Source: Isoetes taiwanensis
Taxonomy: Eukaryota > Streptophyta > Lycopodiopsida > Isoetales > Isoetaceae
Direction of reading: 5' to 3'
Assembly (NCBI GenBank): GCA_021234155.1
Contig: JAJEKV010000017.1
Coordinates: 19,416,372-19,480,371 of the forward strand
Length of the DNA: 64,000 nt
The position numbers and the translations under genes were made by a program. Positions 44,367 through 55,215 of this stretch are shown here, one piece after another (position 1 is the stretch's first letter; each line of letters opens with the position of its first letter). A model generated the notes under the pieces. That model saw only the letters and a program-made list of their open reading frames with translations. It did no database searches and was not told where the DNA came from.

Positions 44367-44972
44367 TGTTTGGGGTCCGCGCGGATCGCCGAGGGACGGA
44401 TCTCCGTGAGATCCTTGAAGTCCGGCAGGGCTTAATCCCCGAGACACTCTTGTCACGCAGCGGGATTTTTGCTAACAGAGGAAAGAACAAGAAAACTCGT
44501 GATAAAACAGAATTGCAATACACAATGAAACACACAAGACACTTGTGGAGAACACGGCAATCCATTGATCAAAAACAAGTGTACAATGAAGGCTCAAAGA
44601 GCTATATTAACAGGCGACCAAAGATGTCCGCCTCAGAGTGACACAAAAGAACACTCACGAACCTCCCAAGGAGCAAAATGCTACAATATATAGGAACACG
44701 GAGTGGCCTACGGGCCTGAATCTGATCCTCATCATGACAACGCGTGCTCCACTACTTGGGCACTCGAACAGGAATCTGAGCTGTCCGCGGCCGTGCTAAC
44801 AGACAAGTAGTGGCCCGCCGTGGGTCCTACCTTTGGGTCTTCTGCTTCTTGGAGGAGCTTTGACCCGCCGTGGGCCTTGTGGATCCCTCTTCTTGGACAC
44901 CGTGGGCGGTGGGGCCCTCGCCCTCATGCGGCAAGTATAGACTGTGTGGTGCCGGGCAGCGCGGGGCTAATG
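44367..44972 (-). repeat. 5' LTR of the Ty3-type element
   Basis: Begins (minus strand, at 44972) CATTAGCCCCGCGC, where TG would be expected at the very end, and finishes GACCCCAAACA next to the primer site. The outer edge is followed by the GGCAT duplication. Confidence 0.75.
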
Positions 44973-44977
44973 GGCAT

Positions 44978-47900
44978 CTCCTTCCAAAGAATCACCACCA
45001 GTTCGGAGCAGGTTGCCACCACCCTTTGTTCCATCCCCGGGACCTACAGAAGCTCCACAACAAAGGGTGCTCAAGAACAAGCTACCCCCCCCTTTTGTAG
45101 TTTCGCCCCCTTCGTGCAAACATACAAGGAACACAGAAAACACGTAAGACCGCGGAGATTCGCACAATTTCTCTCACCAGGACTTCACTACAAATGAGGA
45201 CGACGCCCAAAGATGCACTCCTCTTCACACAACAACGGTTGTGACACATGGATTTGCAGAAATTCAGTCCGCTCTAAAGGAGATGTTTGCAAGAACTCCT
45301 TTTCAAGATGGTACAAGAACGGTGATGCCACAACCTCTTATGGGCCATCACCATCCTTTAAACTGCACCCCGCCTATTCCGGGAACAACTTCACGTGGTC
45401 ATTTTTCCTCTACAAGCACACCAAAAGATGAGGAAGTCACCCCCAGAGTAGAAGTTTCATCAGAAGATGAAGACACCAACGAGGAACAAAGAGATTACAT
45501 GTTCTCAAGCCAATCTTCAAAGAAATTCAAGGTGGATTTTGGTTTGAGGGCGTGCTCTCAAGAAGAAGAAGAAATCTTATGGATGAACACAAAATGAGGA
45601 GACTTTTGAGAACTAAATGCTGCTCATTGGGTTGCATCAACAGATTTAATATGGCTAAATTACGAGCAGTTAGAGACAACTACAGTTCCATGACATTGGC
45701 GCGCACTGAATGCCTACTTAGCTTATCATGTAAGACCAGACCGCAACACCTTCTTGCACTACATTAACCGTCAAGAAGTTTGCCAGAAATGCTTTATGGT
45801 TGTCCACCGTTTAGGGTCCACCAGAATGTCTAGAATACACAAAAGACTGGACAAAAATCCAAAGAATCGATGATCATTGTGGACCAAGAAGAGTTGTAAC
45901 CATGCATGCCCCTTCTGCTGTGTCATGGATGGAGAAATATTTTAGAGAAACATGTGAGAAGCTACCTAACAGCAACATGTATCATTTAACTGATAACATC
46001 ACCAAAAAAGATGTTTTTAATGAGTACAAAGAGACTTGCACTCAGCTTCAGCACATCTCTTACTCACACTTCACCAGACTGTGGAAAAGTGAATTCGGCC
46101 TTGTGAAAATTCCTAGAAAACATAGAATGTCTGTTTGCTCGAGGTGTGCAGAATTAAAGAGTCAACGAGAAACTGCAAAGACAGAGGTCGAAAGAAGTAA
46201 GCTCATGTTCTCCAATCTCTCACTTGTTTCAGAGAAAATGTTTTGACCTGATTTCTTCTACAGATATTGTGCAACAGAACCTTGCCAGACATCGTGAACA
46301 ACAAGCAGCAGAGAGAAGAAAGCTTGCCAAGCATAGAAAAAAAGCTCTTGAACGTCCACTGCAATACATGTCTATTGTGATTGATGGAATGGACCAAAAA
46401 AAAACAACTCTACCACATTTCTTGAACATTCCTAAGGATGTGCCAGAGGAATGTTTTGTTAAGGTCCACCTTGTAGGAGCTATGGTCTTCAAAGGAAGTC
46501 TAAAGTGCAAAGTATTTTTGACGTATCCAAACTTGCATGGTGACCGAACCTCACAATTACAATTCTTAACAAGGTCCCGGCGAAAGCAAGAGCAATTACC
46601 ACCGATTGCTTTATCGCAACTTGACAATACTACAAGGGAGAACAAGAATCAAACACTCTTTGCGTACTGTGCCATGTTAGTGGAGCTAGGGATCTTTAGA
46701 AAAGTGAAGCTTGGTTTCTTACTTGTAGGCCACACTCATGATCAGATTGACCAAATGTTCAGCAGATTTTCTGTGCGCCTTAGAAGGAAGAAGGCTTTCT
46801 GTCTTCCTTCTTTAGTTCGAATTATTGAAGATTCTTACACTCCTACTCCGATTGGTCGACCTTCTTAAAGAGACTGCTGATTTTAGAGAGTTTGTTTTCT
46901 CTCAACGTTCAAACAGAGAACAAGCTGTGAACAAGTTGAATGATCTCACCTTTCAGCATCATATCAAGTTCTACTTGAAGGATGGCCAAAGCTTCTTACA
47001 GGGGAAGAAGTATACCACAACTAAGGACTGGAGTCCACCAGAGGGATTACGCTTCCTTAAATACATTCCAGACACTTCCTTCATAGAGCGTGCTGAACAA
47101 CTTCCTCTCAAAAATCCTAAGGAGTCCAAGCAGAAGAAAAGTACCCCAGAGTCATCCTTAAAAGCCATTGAAAATGGAATTTCCTCAGGCTTTAAGTACT
47201 TCTTAGAAGAAGATCGGATGTGGTGGAGTAATTTCTTTCTCGAACAGAAAATTGTTGTACAACATATAGCTCTAAGACAGTTGCAAGAACCATTTCAATG
47301 GCCTAACACCTTCCATCAACCCCAGCACCAAGCAGGTCCAAGCAGTGCTACATTTGCACCTGCAGTAGAAGACGAGGAGGACCGAGTCATGTACCTCGGA
47401 CCAAGACGCAGGAATGAGCCTCAAGGTAATATCACAGAAATTACCAAAGGTATGCTAATTGCTCTTCCGACTGAGGAGGATGACAAAGGTCGACCGTTCT
47501 GGATAGCAAAAGTGCTTGACACAGTCAAGGAGGAAGGCTTAGTCACTAAACTCAAGATTCATTGGCTTGCAACACGCCGTAAAATGCTTTTGAAGGTAGA
47601 TATGAGTTAGAAATGAGAAGCCAAGGAAAAGGGAGAAAGTCCAAGAAGGTGGGTTGTAGGGACGAGCTAAACCTTAATGACGTGACTATTTTGTGCTATG
47701 ATTTTAAATTGAAATCTGACAATCGCGTCACGCCGTAAGACTATCAATTTGCTTAAAAAAGCTTGTAATTACGAAGAAGATGATGAAGAAGGTGGTGACA
47801 ATGCTTCACCGTCTTTGTTGATAGTGATGAGGAAGATAACTCAAGCACTTCCTCGGATGACGTTGAAAGAAGTGAAGGTGATGACGATGGCATAAATGAA

Positions 47901-48017
47901 TATGAAGACGCCCCGGATCCCTCTCTCATCACTCCTCACACTTTTGCACATAAGCGAGTCTTAGAAAAAGATCAGAATTTTGCATGTGAATATGAAGATT
48001 CTATCTTCAAATTTTGA
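44978..48017 (+). pseudogene. Unit III transposase, main part (RNase H-like fold, GHTH motif)
   Basis: It continues the frame cut at 38440 (SFQRITTSSEQVATTLCSIP). A spacer with acidic/Ser patches leads to a Cys block (LLRTKCCSLGCINRFNMAKL), VCQKCFMVVHRLGSTRMSRI (CxxC and HTH-like) and LTDNITKKDVFNEYKETC. The core has LQYMSIVIDGMDQKKTTLPH, QLDNTTRENKNQTLFAY and LLVGHTHDQIDQMFSRFSVR, three Asp-containing motifs spaced as in RNase H-fold transposases (I believe DUF7869). Then come GFKYFLEEDRMWWSNFF and an SH3- or chromo-like part (ITEITKGMLIALPTEEDDKG). A TAG at 47608 looks premature, since a shifted frame runs on to an acidic tail (DSDEEDNSSSTSSDDVE) and a TGA at 48015. Frameshifts near 45.2, 45.6, 45.8, 46.2 and 46.86 kb make it inactive. 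The unit II copy is a distant relative. Confidence 0.65.
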
Positions 48018-48264
48018 GAATACTACATTTTGAGCCATGAGACTTACTTCAATTTTTGTTAAATATTTTATCCTCCTGAAATTAGAGTTTCTCTCTTTAA
48101 ACATACTTGAAGAACATTCTATTTGCTAAGAAAAGTGACACTTTAAAAAGTCAATTCTTTTCGTTGCAAAAAAAAAAAAATTAGTCATTTGGGGGGGGTC
48201 AAAATAGAATTTCATGCATCTTTTTTTTTTTTAACCTCGTTTTACCCCCTTTTTGTAAAAAAAA

Positions 48265-48340
48265 AAGGGAATCTTTGAGGAATATTCCTTTTGCTCTCGT
48301 TTCAATGATTTGCTCCCGTTTAATACGCAATCTTGTTGTC
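48265..48340 (-). repeat. Right terminal inverted repeat of unit III
   Basis: Contains AAGGGAATCTTTGA and TCCCGTTTAATACGCAATCT, matching the left end in reverse. A 33-base stretch of it (48305-48337) occurs again exactly at 52350-52382. Confidence 0.65.
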
Positions 48341-49876
48341 GTTACAAACGTCGTTACAAACGTCATTCAACGACGTTTTTGTCGTCGTTTAACGGCGTCA
48401 CGACGTCGTTAAACGGCGACTGTGATTTAAATCGAAAACAGGCGGCAATCCCGCCGCTTATTTTCGAGCAAGCAAAGCTTATGGAGGAGCATTTTTTGAG
48501 GCGATTTTCGGCGCAGATCTACTTTGGGGTCTATTCTAAGTGTAAGACAAGCTTCATAAGGTATGTGCACGGATCAACCAACTCGTTTTTTGAATCTAAA
48601 CTTGTTTTTGGGTAGATTTAGGGTTTTTTGTATTTGTTGTTTGTTCTTCCTTCAACCTTCATTCTTCTTCTTCCATTCTTGCATCCTTCTTCCATACATA
48701 TTCTTCCATTCCCTTTGTCATCTTCTTCTTCGATTCTTCCTCCTCTTATACTACTTCTTCCTCCTGTTATTCAAATTCTTACTCTTAATCCTCCTCTTGC
48801 GCTTCATCTTCTTCGTATTCTTCCTCCCCATTTTGGGTTCCTCCTCTTCTTCTTAGCCTTTTTTCTTCTTGAACTTCTTCCATTCTTCTTCTAATTTTTT
48901 TTCCCATCTAAGAAGACGCGTCTTTAAAAGGCGAGACCCTTCTTCTTTCCAAAAATTTTTCCTTATTAGTTGTTTTATACTATTTCTTTCTAATCATTGA
49001 ATTTTTGTTTTGCATGTACACTCCTAGCAAAATGTGTTGTTCTTGCAAAACAAGTTGGCACCTCTTTCGTGTAAGGATTTTTTTTTTTCAATACGCTATT
49101 ATTAATAAAATACTAATGCTTTATTTAGGTTAAATTGTTATCCAAGAAGGGGACGTCATTGAAACCACCCCTCCCCCATTGATTTTCCATATATTTTTTT
49201 TCCTTTAAGTTGTTTAATTATACTAATATTCTACTAATCATTGAATTTATTGTTTTGCATGTACACTCCTAGCAAATGCGTTTTTTGTGCAAAACAACTT
49301 TGCCACCTTGTACCAGGTAAGCATTTAATTTTCAATATGCTTAATGTATTGATTAATGTATTTAGCTTAATTTATTGATTAATGTATTTAGCTAAAAAAA
49401 TTGGGGATTCATTTATTTTTGTATTTTTTTAATATATTTAAGCGACATCATTTAATGACGTTAAAATCTTATATTTCTTTATTGGTTAAATTCATTTTAT
49501 AGGCTTTAAATTAAATGTATTAACTTCATTCATAATAAATGTATTATTATTTTTTTCAATTTATAAAAAAAAAAATTAAAAAAAAAATTAATACACGTAA
49601 GCAACGTCGTTAAACGACATTGCTTACGTGGCTGCCACGTCAGCAACCCGCTCGTCGACGCCACGCTGGCCGCCCGGCCACGTGGCAGCCACGTGTACGT
49701 GGCGTCGTTGAACGATGTCACGTCATCGCTTTAAGACGACGCCGTTGCGACCGTATAGCGACGCGTCCGCGTCGTAAAAACGACGTGCAGACGTCGTTAT
49801 AGGCGTCGTTCATCGACGTTCAAACGACGTCTGGACGTCGTAATAGACGTCGTAACAGGGCAATTTTTTTGTAGTG
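48341..49876. mobile_element. Right part of a CACTA element
   Basis: The right edge, read on the minus strand, is CACTACAAAAAAATTGCCCT, ending at 49876 inside a LINE. The inner flank (49595-49856) is packed with ACGTCGT/ACGACGTC motifs in both orientations, a typical CACTA subterminal array, and a second cluster lies at 48335-48420. Between them are a C/T-rich tract (48640-48900) and small exon-like pieces. The matching left end is not identified; it may have been displaced by unit III. Confidence 0.55.
48481..49320 (+). pseudogene. Small Cys-containing exon-like pieces inside the CACTA part
   Basis: An ATG at 48481 reads MEEHFLRRFSAQIYFGVYSK followed by CKTSFIR and a donor GTATGT. Two later pieces (about 49013-49070 and 49255-49317) start MYTPSK and contain CCSCKTSWHLFR and CVFCAKQLCHLVP, each ending at GTAAG donors. 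The last two are a duplication with the surrounding 240 bp. They could be exons of a CxxC-type protein, but no full gene can be assembled. Confidence 0.3.
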
Positions 49877-50461
49877 CTTCCACCAGGCTACTTTCACCAC
49901 TGCTCCTTCTGCAGTCCCTCCCCAAACAGAGTTACGGACAATTCTGTCCAATTCCTGAACCTTGCATTCTGGAGCTAACATAACAGACGTTGTGTATACG
50001 TGGGTGCTACAGAGCACTGACTTAGCTACAGTAATCCTGCCTGCCATCGACAACTTACTACCCTTCCACCAATTCAGGTGCTTCTGTAGTCCCTGCAAAA
50101 TCTCATCCCAGACACAGCCCATAGAGATATCACCCTCAAAAGGAATGCCTAGAAGTCTGGTACATGCATTCACTGGGAGTACCTTCCAAGGGAAGAGAAA
50201 CAAACAAGGTGGAGGCGGCGTCTCCAAAGCCCACAGAGCCGAACACTTTCCCCAATTAAGAAGACAACCAGAAGCCAAGGAAAATGTATCCAGCAAACCC
50301 TTAACATTACGCAAATTGCTTTCTTCTGCTGCCACAAAGAGAAAAGTGTCATCTGCAAACTGATTGCAAATCTGCTGACTGCTGTTCTGCATCCGAAGAC
50401 CCTCTACCACTCCCTCATCTACTGCAGTCAAGAGCAATTGTGATAATGCCTCCGCCACCAT
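49877..50461 (-). pseudogene. LINE reverse transcriptase fragment
   Basis: An open frame of about 195 codons with ICNQFADDTFLFVAAEESNL (catalytic FADD box), GCLLNWGKCSALWAL and LNWWKGSKLSMAGRITVAKS, the thumb/connection part of a plant LINE reverse transcriptase. It is cut at its 3' side by the CACTA terminus at 49876 and lacks everything upstream of the FADD region, so it is 5'-truncated. It is related to the LINE at 19018-20423, where the portion kept here is deleted. Confidence 0.75.
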
Positions 50462-50469
50462 GGTAATAG

Positions 50470-53400
50470 TGTTGCAGAAGGTATTTATGAAGGTATAGTG
50501 TCAGGTATTATATAGTCTTATGCAATGACATTGCTGATGGTGTGATGGTCGTGGTTGCTCATTACAACTTTCTCAAAGATATGATCCGAAGCAATAGACA
50601 GTATTGCCTTGATCTAGCAAGATGCTTTTTGTCCTACTTTTCTAATTCAAAATCGTTTTGTCTCCATTGGAGCATTCTTTCAGGAATCTTTTCAGCCATA
50701 TTTTTGTTCTAGTTTATGTTTTGAAAATTTTAGCATAATGTTCTATTTGTATTCAACAATAGTGACGTGGTTTGGGTTAAATATATTCTAATATTCTTGT
50801 GTCATATTCGTATTTAACATCGGTGTTATATTGGTGTTAATAGTGTATATTTCTGACAATTCAAATTTTATATGTAATGTTTTTTTTCTGTTTATCTATT
50901 TTGTCTTTTTAGGTGCTGCAGAATCTATGGTGTTGCTTACAAATGTTAGTGGTTTATCTTAATGAAGAGAATGCTGCTTAGATACATTTCAACATATTTG
51001 ATCTTCACATTTAATATAATAGCATTTGCTTATGATTCAAGTCTTATGCAGAAGCATTGAGGTGTAGAGAGAATTCTCTTTTACATTTTTGGACGACGAC
51101 AAAGTTCATCGATTTATTAAAAATAACAAGTTCTGTTATATTCGATTGTTATATTACTGTCATGATACACTACTTATAACATTCATATCCCTACTTTGTT
51201 TCATGTTTATAGAAAAATATGTGGTTCTCTTCCTAATATTTTTGCCACAAATGTCAAACTTCTCATAGTTTGCAGTACTGGAGATGTTTTCAATGACCAT
51301 CTTCTGTGATATTTGCCCAATACTTTCAAACAGGCAAATTCTGGCACAGTTATTTTCAGCAAACACTTGGGTTCTTCATCGAAATTTTTCCTCCTGTGCT
51401 ACATTATCAACATATCCATCCTCTGTTCTCTAAGCAGCCATATTTGCACACATTCCTCACGAATCTTCTATTTGGGTGCTGGCGGAGTCCTTCAAGAATT
51501 CAGTACCAAACCTTATTAACTCAAAAGAGGCACACCAATTATTATTATGTCATTCTGGATTCGCAACATTACTTTCTGTTGTTTGTGCCCAACGGACAAG
51601 CAACTCCACTTTTATCCCCGATGCAGATCCTTTTACTTGCTCAAAACAAGAAACAACAAATTGATTGTGCCTTGGCACAGTCCTGTCCACCAATAATTTG
51701 AGGTCTGCGAACAGACAAAGCTTTTGGGCTGATCTTTTTACATTGAAACAAAGTTGCAGACTCTGTATCCAGCTGCATACGACTAGAAGTGCCCGGATCT
51801 TTAGAAGGAGGACCCTTGATCACAGAGAATGGACATGAATCCAATATTGGCATCAATCTTCCTCGGTCTCCATCCGCAATTTTTGTTTGAAACAGCTGCA
51901 TCCACCATTTGTCTTTGAAGCAGATGCACATACTGTATACCTGTGATGGCCAAAAGCACAATATCGAACAATTCTAGCTGCAAGATGCAGCGGTCTATCA
52001 TGATTCCCCAAATTCACTCCAACGGATCTTCCTATCTCACAAGCTTCTATGCTCTGCCTTGGAGCTTTTTGTGCACAGACGGTGCCATGGGCACTTAGCC
52101 CTTTTTGTTCAACCGGAGACCAGGGCTGTTCTTGCCCTCTTATTGCAACGATTCCTCACTCATTCTTCAGGGAACATCAGGCAACGCTCTCCCCTTTGTG
52201 GCTCGAACAACCTCCAGTCATGCAGACATCTCTTTTCGCAAGCATTTGAAGCGCAAATAAATCTTTCAGGCACATATACCGCTCCGTGCTTCATCGACCT
52301 TCAAAAAATTGCGCAAATCAAAGTCCTCGAGTCACAGTCCTTCGTTTTGATGATTTGCTCCCGTTTAATACGCAATCTTGTTTTTCTTGCCTTTGCAGAG
52401 TTTAAACAGGGCCAAATCCCTAGATATAGTGGCGCCCATTTTGGTAGCTCGTTGGAGCAATGCGGTTGCAAATATCTGAGCAGTGGAGCTTGCCTTGCCT
52501 GGCCACCGATTGAATACATGGAGCTCATGTTTTCGGCCGGATTGGAATGCCAATACGTATTAGAACAAGATATTTTTTCTCATGTTTTTGCATTATGTTC
52601 GCAGATTTGAGAAAGTTTAGTTAGGGAAACATCTCCTGCTCTGACAAAATGAAGGTTTGCTCTAATGAAGCTCAAGCTGCAACGGAGCTTCTGTCGGCCA
52701 TGGCTCTTCTCCGAGATACACTATAATCATCTAGTTTTGCGAGCTCCAGGTATTTTGAAGTCCCATAAATTGGCAGACAGGGGATATGAAATGCAGGGGA
52801 TATGAAAAACAGAGTATATATTTATATGCTCCTGCTTCTGCTGAATCTGATCAGAAACAACACAACTGCTTTAAACAATGGCGCCCACAGGAAGAATAAA
52901 AATTTCTTTGGCTGTAGAATTTGGGGAAAGGGATCCATCTTCACCAACGATTAATTGATGAATTCGGTCAGTACTCAGATCTGAAACAAACACAAACCTA
53001 CCAGATGGATCGGTGATAATCTAGTGAAGATGGGTCGTTTTTGCCTGTCCAAATTGGGGCCAGATCCTACTAGAGATAGGAAGAGATCCGTCAGAAGATC
53101 CTCCTGCAAGAAAAATTGGCAAGCCATCTCTGATAATGCAGTTGTGTCAGCGTCAAATCTAACGTCAACGTCACGAAATATTCGAGGTTATTAATGGCCC
53201 CAATAAATGCCCTATAATCAACGAGTGCACACAATACACGTGCCATGTTTTAAGAATTTTTAAGGAACAAAATAAGGGAGAACAGAAATTGGACACTGCA
53301 TTACGTAGGAAGGATAGTGTGTGTTTGATAATTATAATGTGCGTTTATATGTAGTTTGCATTATGAAAGCTATGAGAATTGTCAAGAATAAGTTTGTGTA

Positions 53401-53940
53401 ATATCAATATGTTTGTACTTTAATTAATGATGTGATATGAAGTATAATAGTACTTACTTTTATGTCATTGGGTAATCCAATCAGTTGTGTTGTGTGGTAA
53501 GAATTATCTGAATGTTATGATATACTCGAGGTTGTGAAGCATCTTCTTTTTTATTTTTGGATGGCTTTGAAATTTGCGCCCGGAACGCCGCATGTAACGC
53601 CGCATGCGGCGTTCCCTCTCCCCCTGCGGCACTGTTACCGTCCTATACGTCTATGGTGTTCCTCTCCTACCGACCTCTGCTATTGAATGCGAGCGGGAAG
53701 GAGTAAAGTTGGACATATTTTTTAAATCGGCCATAGCCACTTTGTTCTAAGAGGTTAATTTTTGAAAAAGGCCTCCAGTATTTGAGTCGTCACCAACGAG
53801 AAGCAGTGAGGATGAATGAGGATCATGGCAGGGGAGGATGAGAATGGGATTTGGATCTGGATCGTCGATGGTTTCATATGGTTGAATCCGGAGCTGGAGT
53901 TTTGCATCCTTACCTCAGGTATGCCTGTACATGCGCAAGA
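50470..53940. other. No gene recognised
   Basis: Mixed host-like DNA with frames up to about 180 codons (for example 52059-52610) but no domain motif. Minus-strand peptide phrases around 51.2-51.36 kb (ESIGQISQKM) recur near 59.7 kb (ENIGQISKEI), pointing to a diverged dispersed repeat. A 33-base unit III TIR copy lies at 52350. Confidence 0.4.
52350..52382. repeat. Solo copy of the unit III terminal repeat
   Basis: Identical over 33 bases to 48305-48337 (TGATTTGCTCCCGTTTAATA then CGCAATCTTGTT). No second end or transposase was found nearby. Confidence 0.7.
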
Positions 53941-53946
53941 AGAACA

Positions 53947-54277
53947 TGTTGAATAAACAAAAGAATGAACAAAGTAGATCATCGAATGGATAATAGATGA
54001 GTAAGAATATTGAACATAGAACAGAAGTACATCGTGGTCATGTCCCGATCAAGAGCTCGGGACCACACTCTTCATGAAGGAAATATGAACATGATAAGAA
54101 GAAGAAGAAGGGCGCAGAAAGAACTGTTGTGATCGAGTGATCCAAATGGTCTTGTGTCCTGTATATATAGCAAGATCAGGTCGGTGGAGATGCAACGGCT
54201 ATCTCTAAATATGGGTGATCATCATAGCAGGAGTTGGGATGGAGCTCCGAGATTCTAGCCGACCCAATATTCCAACA
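53947..54277 (-). repeat. LTR (3' with respect to the element)
   Basis: 331 bp, TGTTGAATAAAC to TTCCAACA on the plus strand. It differs from the other LTR at only a few positions (for example GATAAGAAG versus GCTAAGAAG). Confidence 0.85.
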
Positions 54278-54291
54278 CCCCCACTCAAAAG
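54278..54291 (-). other. Polypurine tract
   Basis: On the minus strand CTTTTGAGTGGGGG runs directly into TGTTGGAATATT of the LTR. A second copy of this phrase sits at about 54410-54430 inside the element. Confidence 0.6.
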
Positions 54292-54779
54292 GATGCCGTA
54301 ATAAAATGAAGGTTCCTTTTGCAAGTTGGCAGCTATGGAATCTCGCAACTGTCACCTCCAATCTAGAAAGGAAGTTATTTTTTGTGGAACTCCAACTCAT
54401 AAAGCTGCAACACCCCCACTCAAAAGGATACCGAAATGGAATAGAGGGCTCTCTTCTCCACAACCTTCACAAATGTTAAGACACCACTTGAAGAGATGTG
54501 TACCACCAGGCTGAGCAAATAGGTCCGATTCACATCTTACTTTCTGGGGCTTATCACAGGATTATACAAGTGATTCTTAATGCCCTTGCTTACTTGCAAT
54601 GACTCAGAAAACAGGGAGTATCCCCAAGCTTTAACTGGTGTGATACCCTGCACAAAAGACATCAAAACAATCCACACACACTGGCAGGAACAATTAACAA
54701 GGAAGCAGTCCAAGCTTGGCACAAGTGAGAGGTCATCACCAAACGCCCACTACCGTTCTTGGCACTGCCATTCACAATC

Positions 54780-55215
54780 AGGATGCCATCCAGACTCATA
54801 TACTAGCATGGACATCCTTACACAAGTCAAAAAATGTCACCCAGACTCATACTGGCGTGGACATCCTTCACACAAGTCAGGAAATGTCACCCAGACTCAT
54901 ACTGGCGTGGACATCCTCTGAAACAACATAATTGAACCAGAAACTAGTGCAATTGCCACCCATTGGCAAATCCATACACTACAACCACAAGTCTTGGAGG
55001 TTTTCCCAGCAAGTGAGGAATAGTGTGGCAACCAACAAATCTACCAACAAATCTATAGCACAGGTGTGTTCCCCAGACTCGGCAAGACAGTACCACATGC
55101 TCGGCTTGCTTACTGGCGCTAACATCACAACACAAATCACTACTACCACAGGTATGTTCCCCAGACTCGGCAAGAGAGTAGTACCACATGCTCAGCTTGC
55201 TTACTGGCGCTAACA
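54780..55215. repeat. Tandem repeats inside the LTR element
   Basis: About 54789-54920: three copies of a 50-bp unit with CACCCAGACTCATACTGG and GTGGACATCCT. About 55068-55215: two copies of a unit of about 85-90 bp with TTCCCCAGACTCGGCAAGA and CTTGCTTACTGGCGCTAACA. Confidence 0.75.

Larger units (their letters stand above)
38441..44972 (-). mobile_element. Ty3-type LTR retrotransposon with deleted reverse transcriptase
   Basis: Direct LTRs (38441-39039 and 44367-44972) flank gag, protease, RNase H and integrase remnants on the minus strand. A 5-bp duplication GGCAT occurs at 38436-38440 and 44973-44977. The primer site, polypurine tract (GGTAGGGGGAGG, minus strand, just right of 39039) and domain order protease - RNase H - integrase are those of Ty3/Gypsy elements. 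The reverse transcriptase core is missing. It inserted into the unit III transposase gene; removing it and one TSD copy restores an open frame across the site. Confidence 0.8.
33382..48340. mobile_element. Unit III: DNA transposon with ParB-like and methyltransferase genes
   Basis: Bounded by inverted repeats that share ATTAAACGGGAG and CAAAGATTCCCTT (left 33382-33445, right 48265-48340). Without the 6.5-kb retrotransposon inserted at 38441-44972 it is about 8.4 kb. It carries two divergent genes, a minus-strand ParB-like/methyltransferase gene (37880 to 33857) and a plus-strand transposase (38207 to 48017). Arrays of GTGTATTCCGGAATACAC lie mainly in introns of the former. I could not identify a target duplication because both flanks are low-complexity (CGTCGT and T-rich). 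A transposase between inverted repeats supports a cut-and-paste transposon, but it appears inactive now. Confidence 0.6.

Noticed and set aside
48640-48900. Ser/Leu/Phe-rich open frames in the C/T-rich tract
   Set aside because: They come from a pyrimidine-rich low-complexity stretch that stays open in several frames.
45183-49879. CACTACAAATGAGGACG at 45186 with CTT before it, pairing with the CACTA right end at 49876 followed by CTT
   Set aside because: The apparent 3-bp duplication is a 1-in-64 match and the ends share only CACTACAAA. The interval would cut the transposase gene, and the left flank is not the LINE interrupted on the right.
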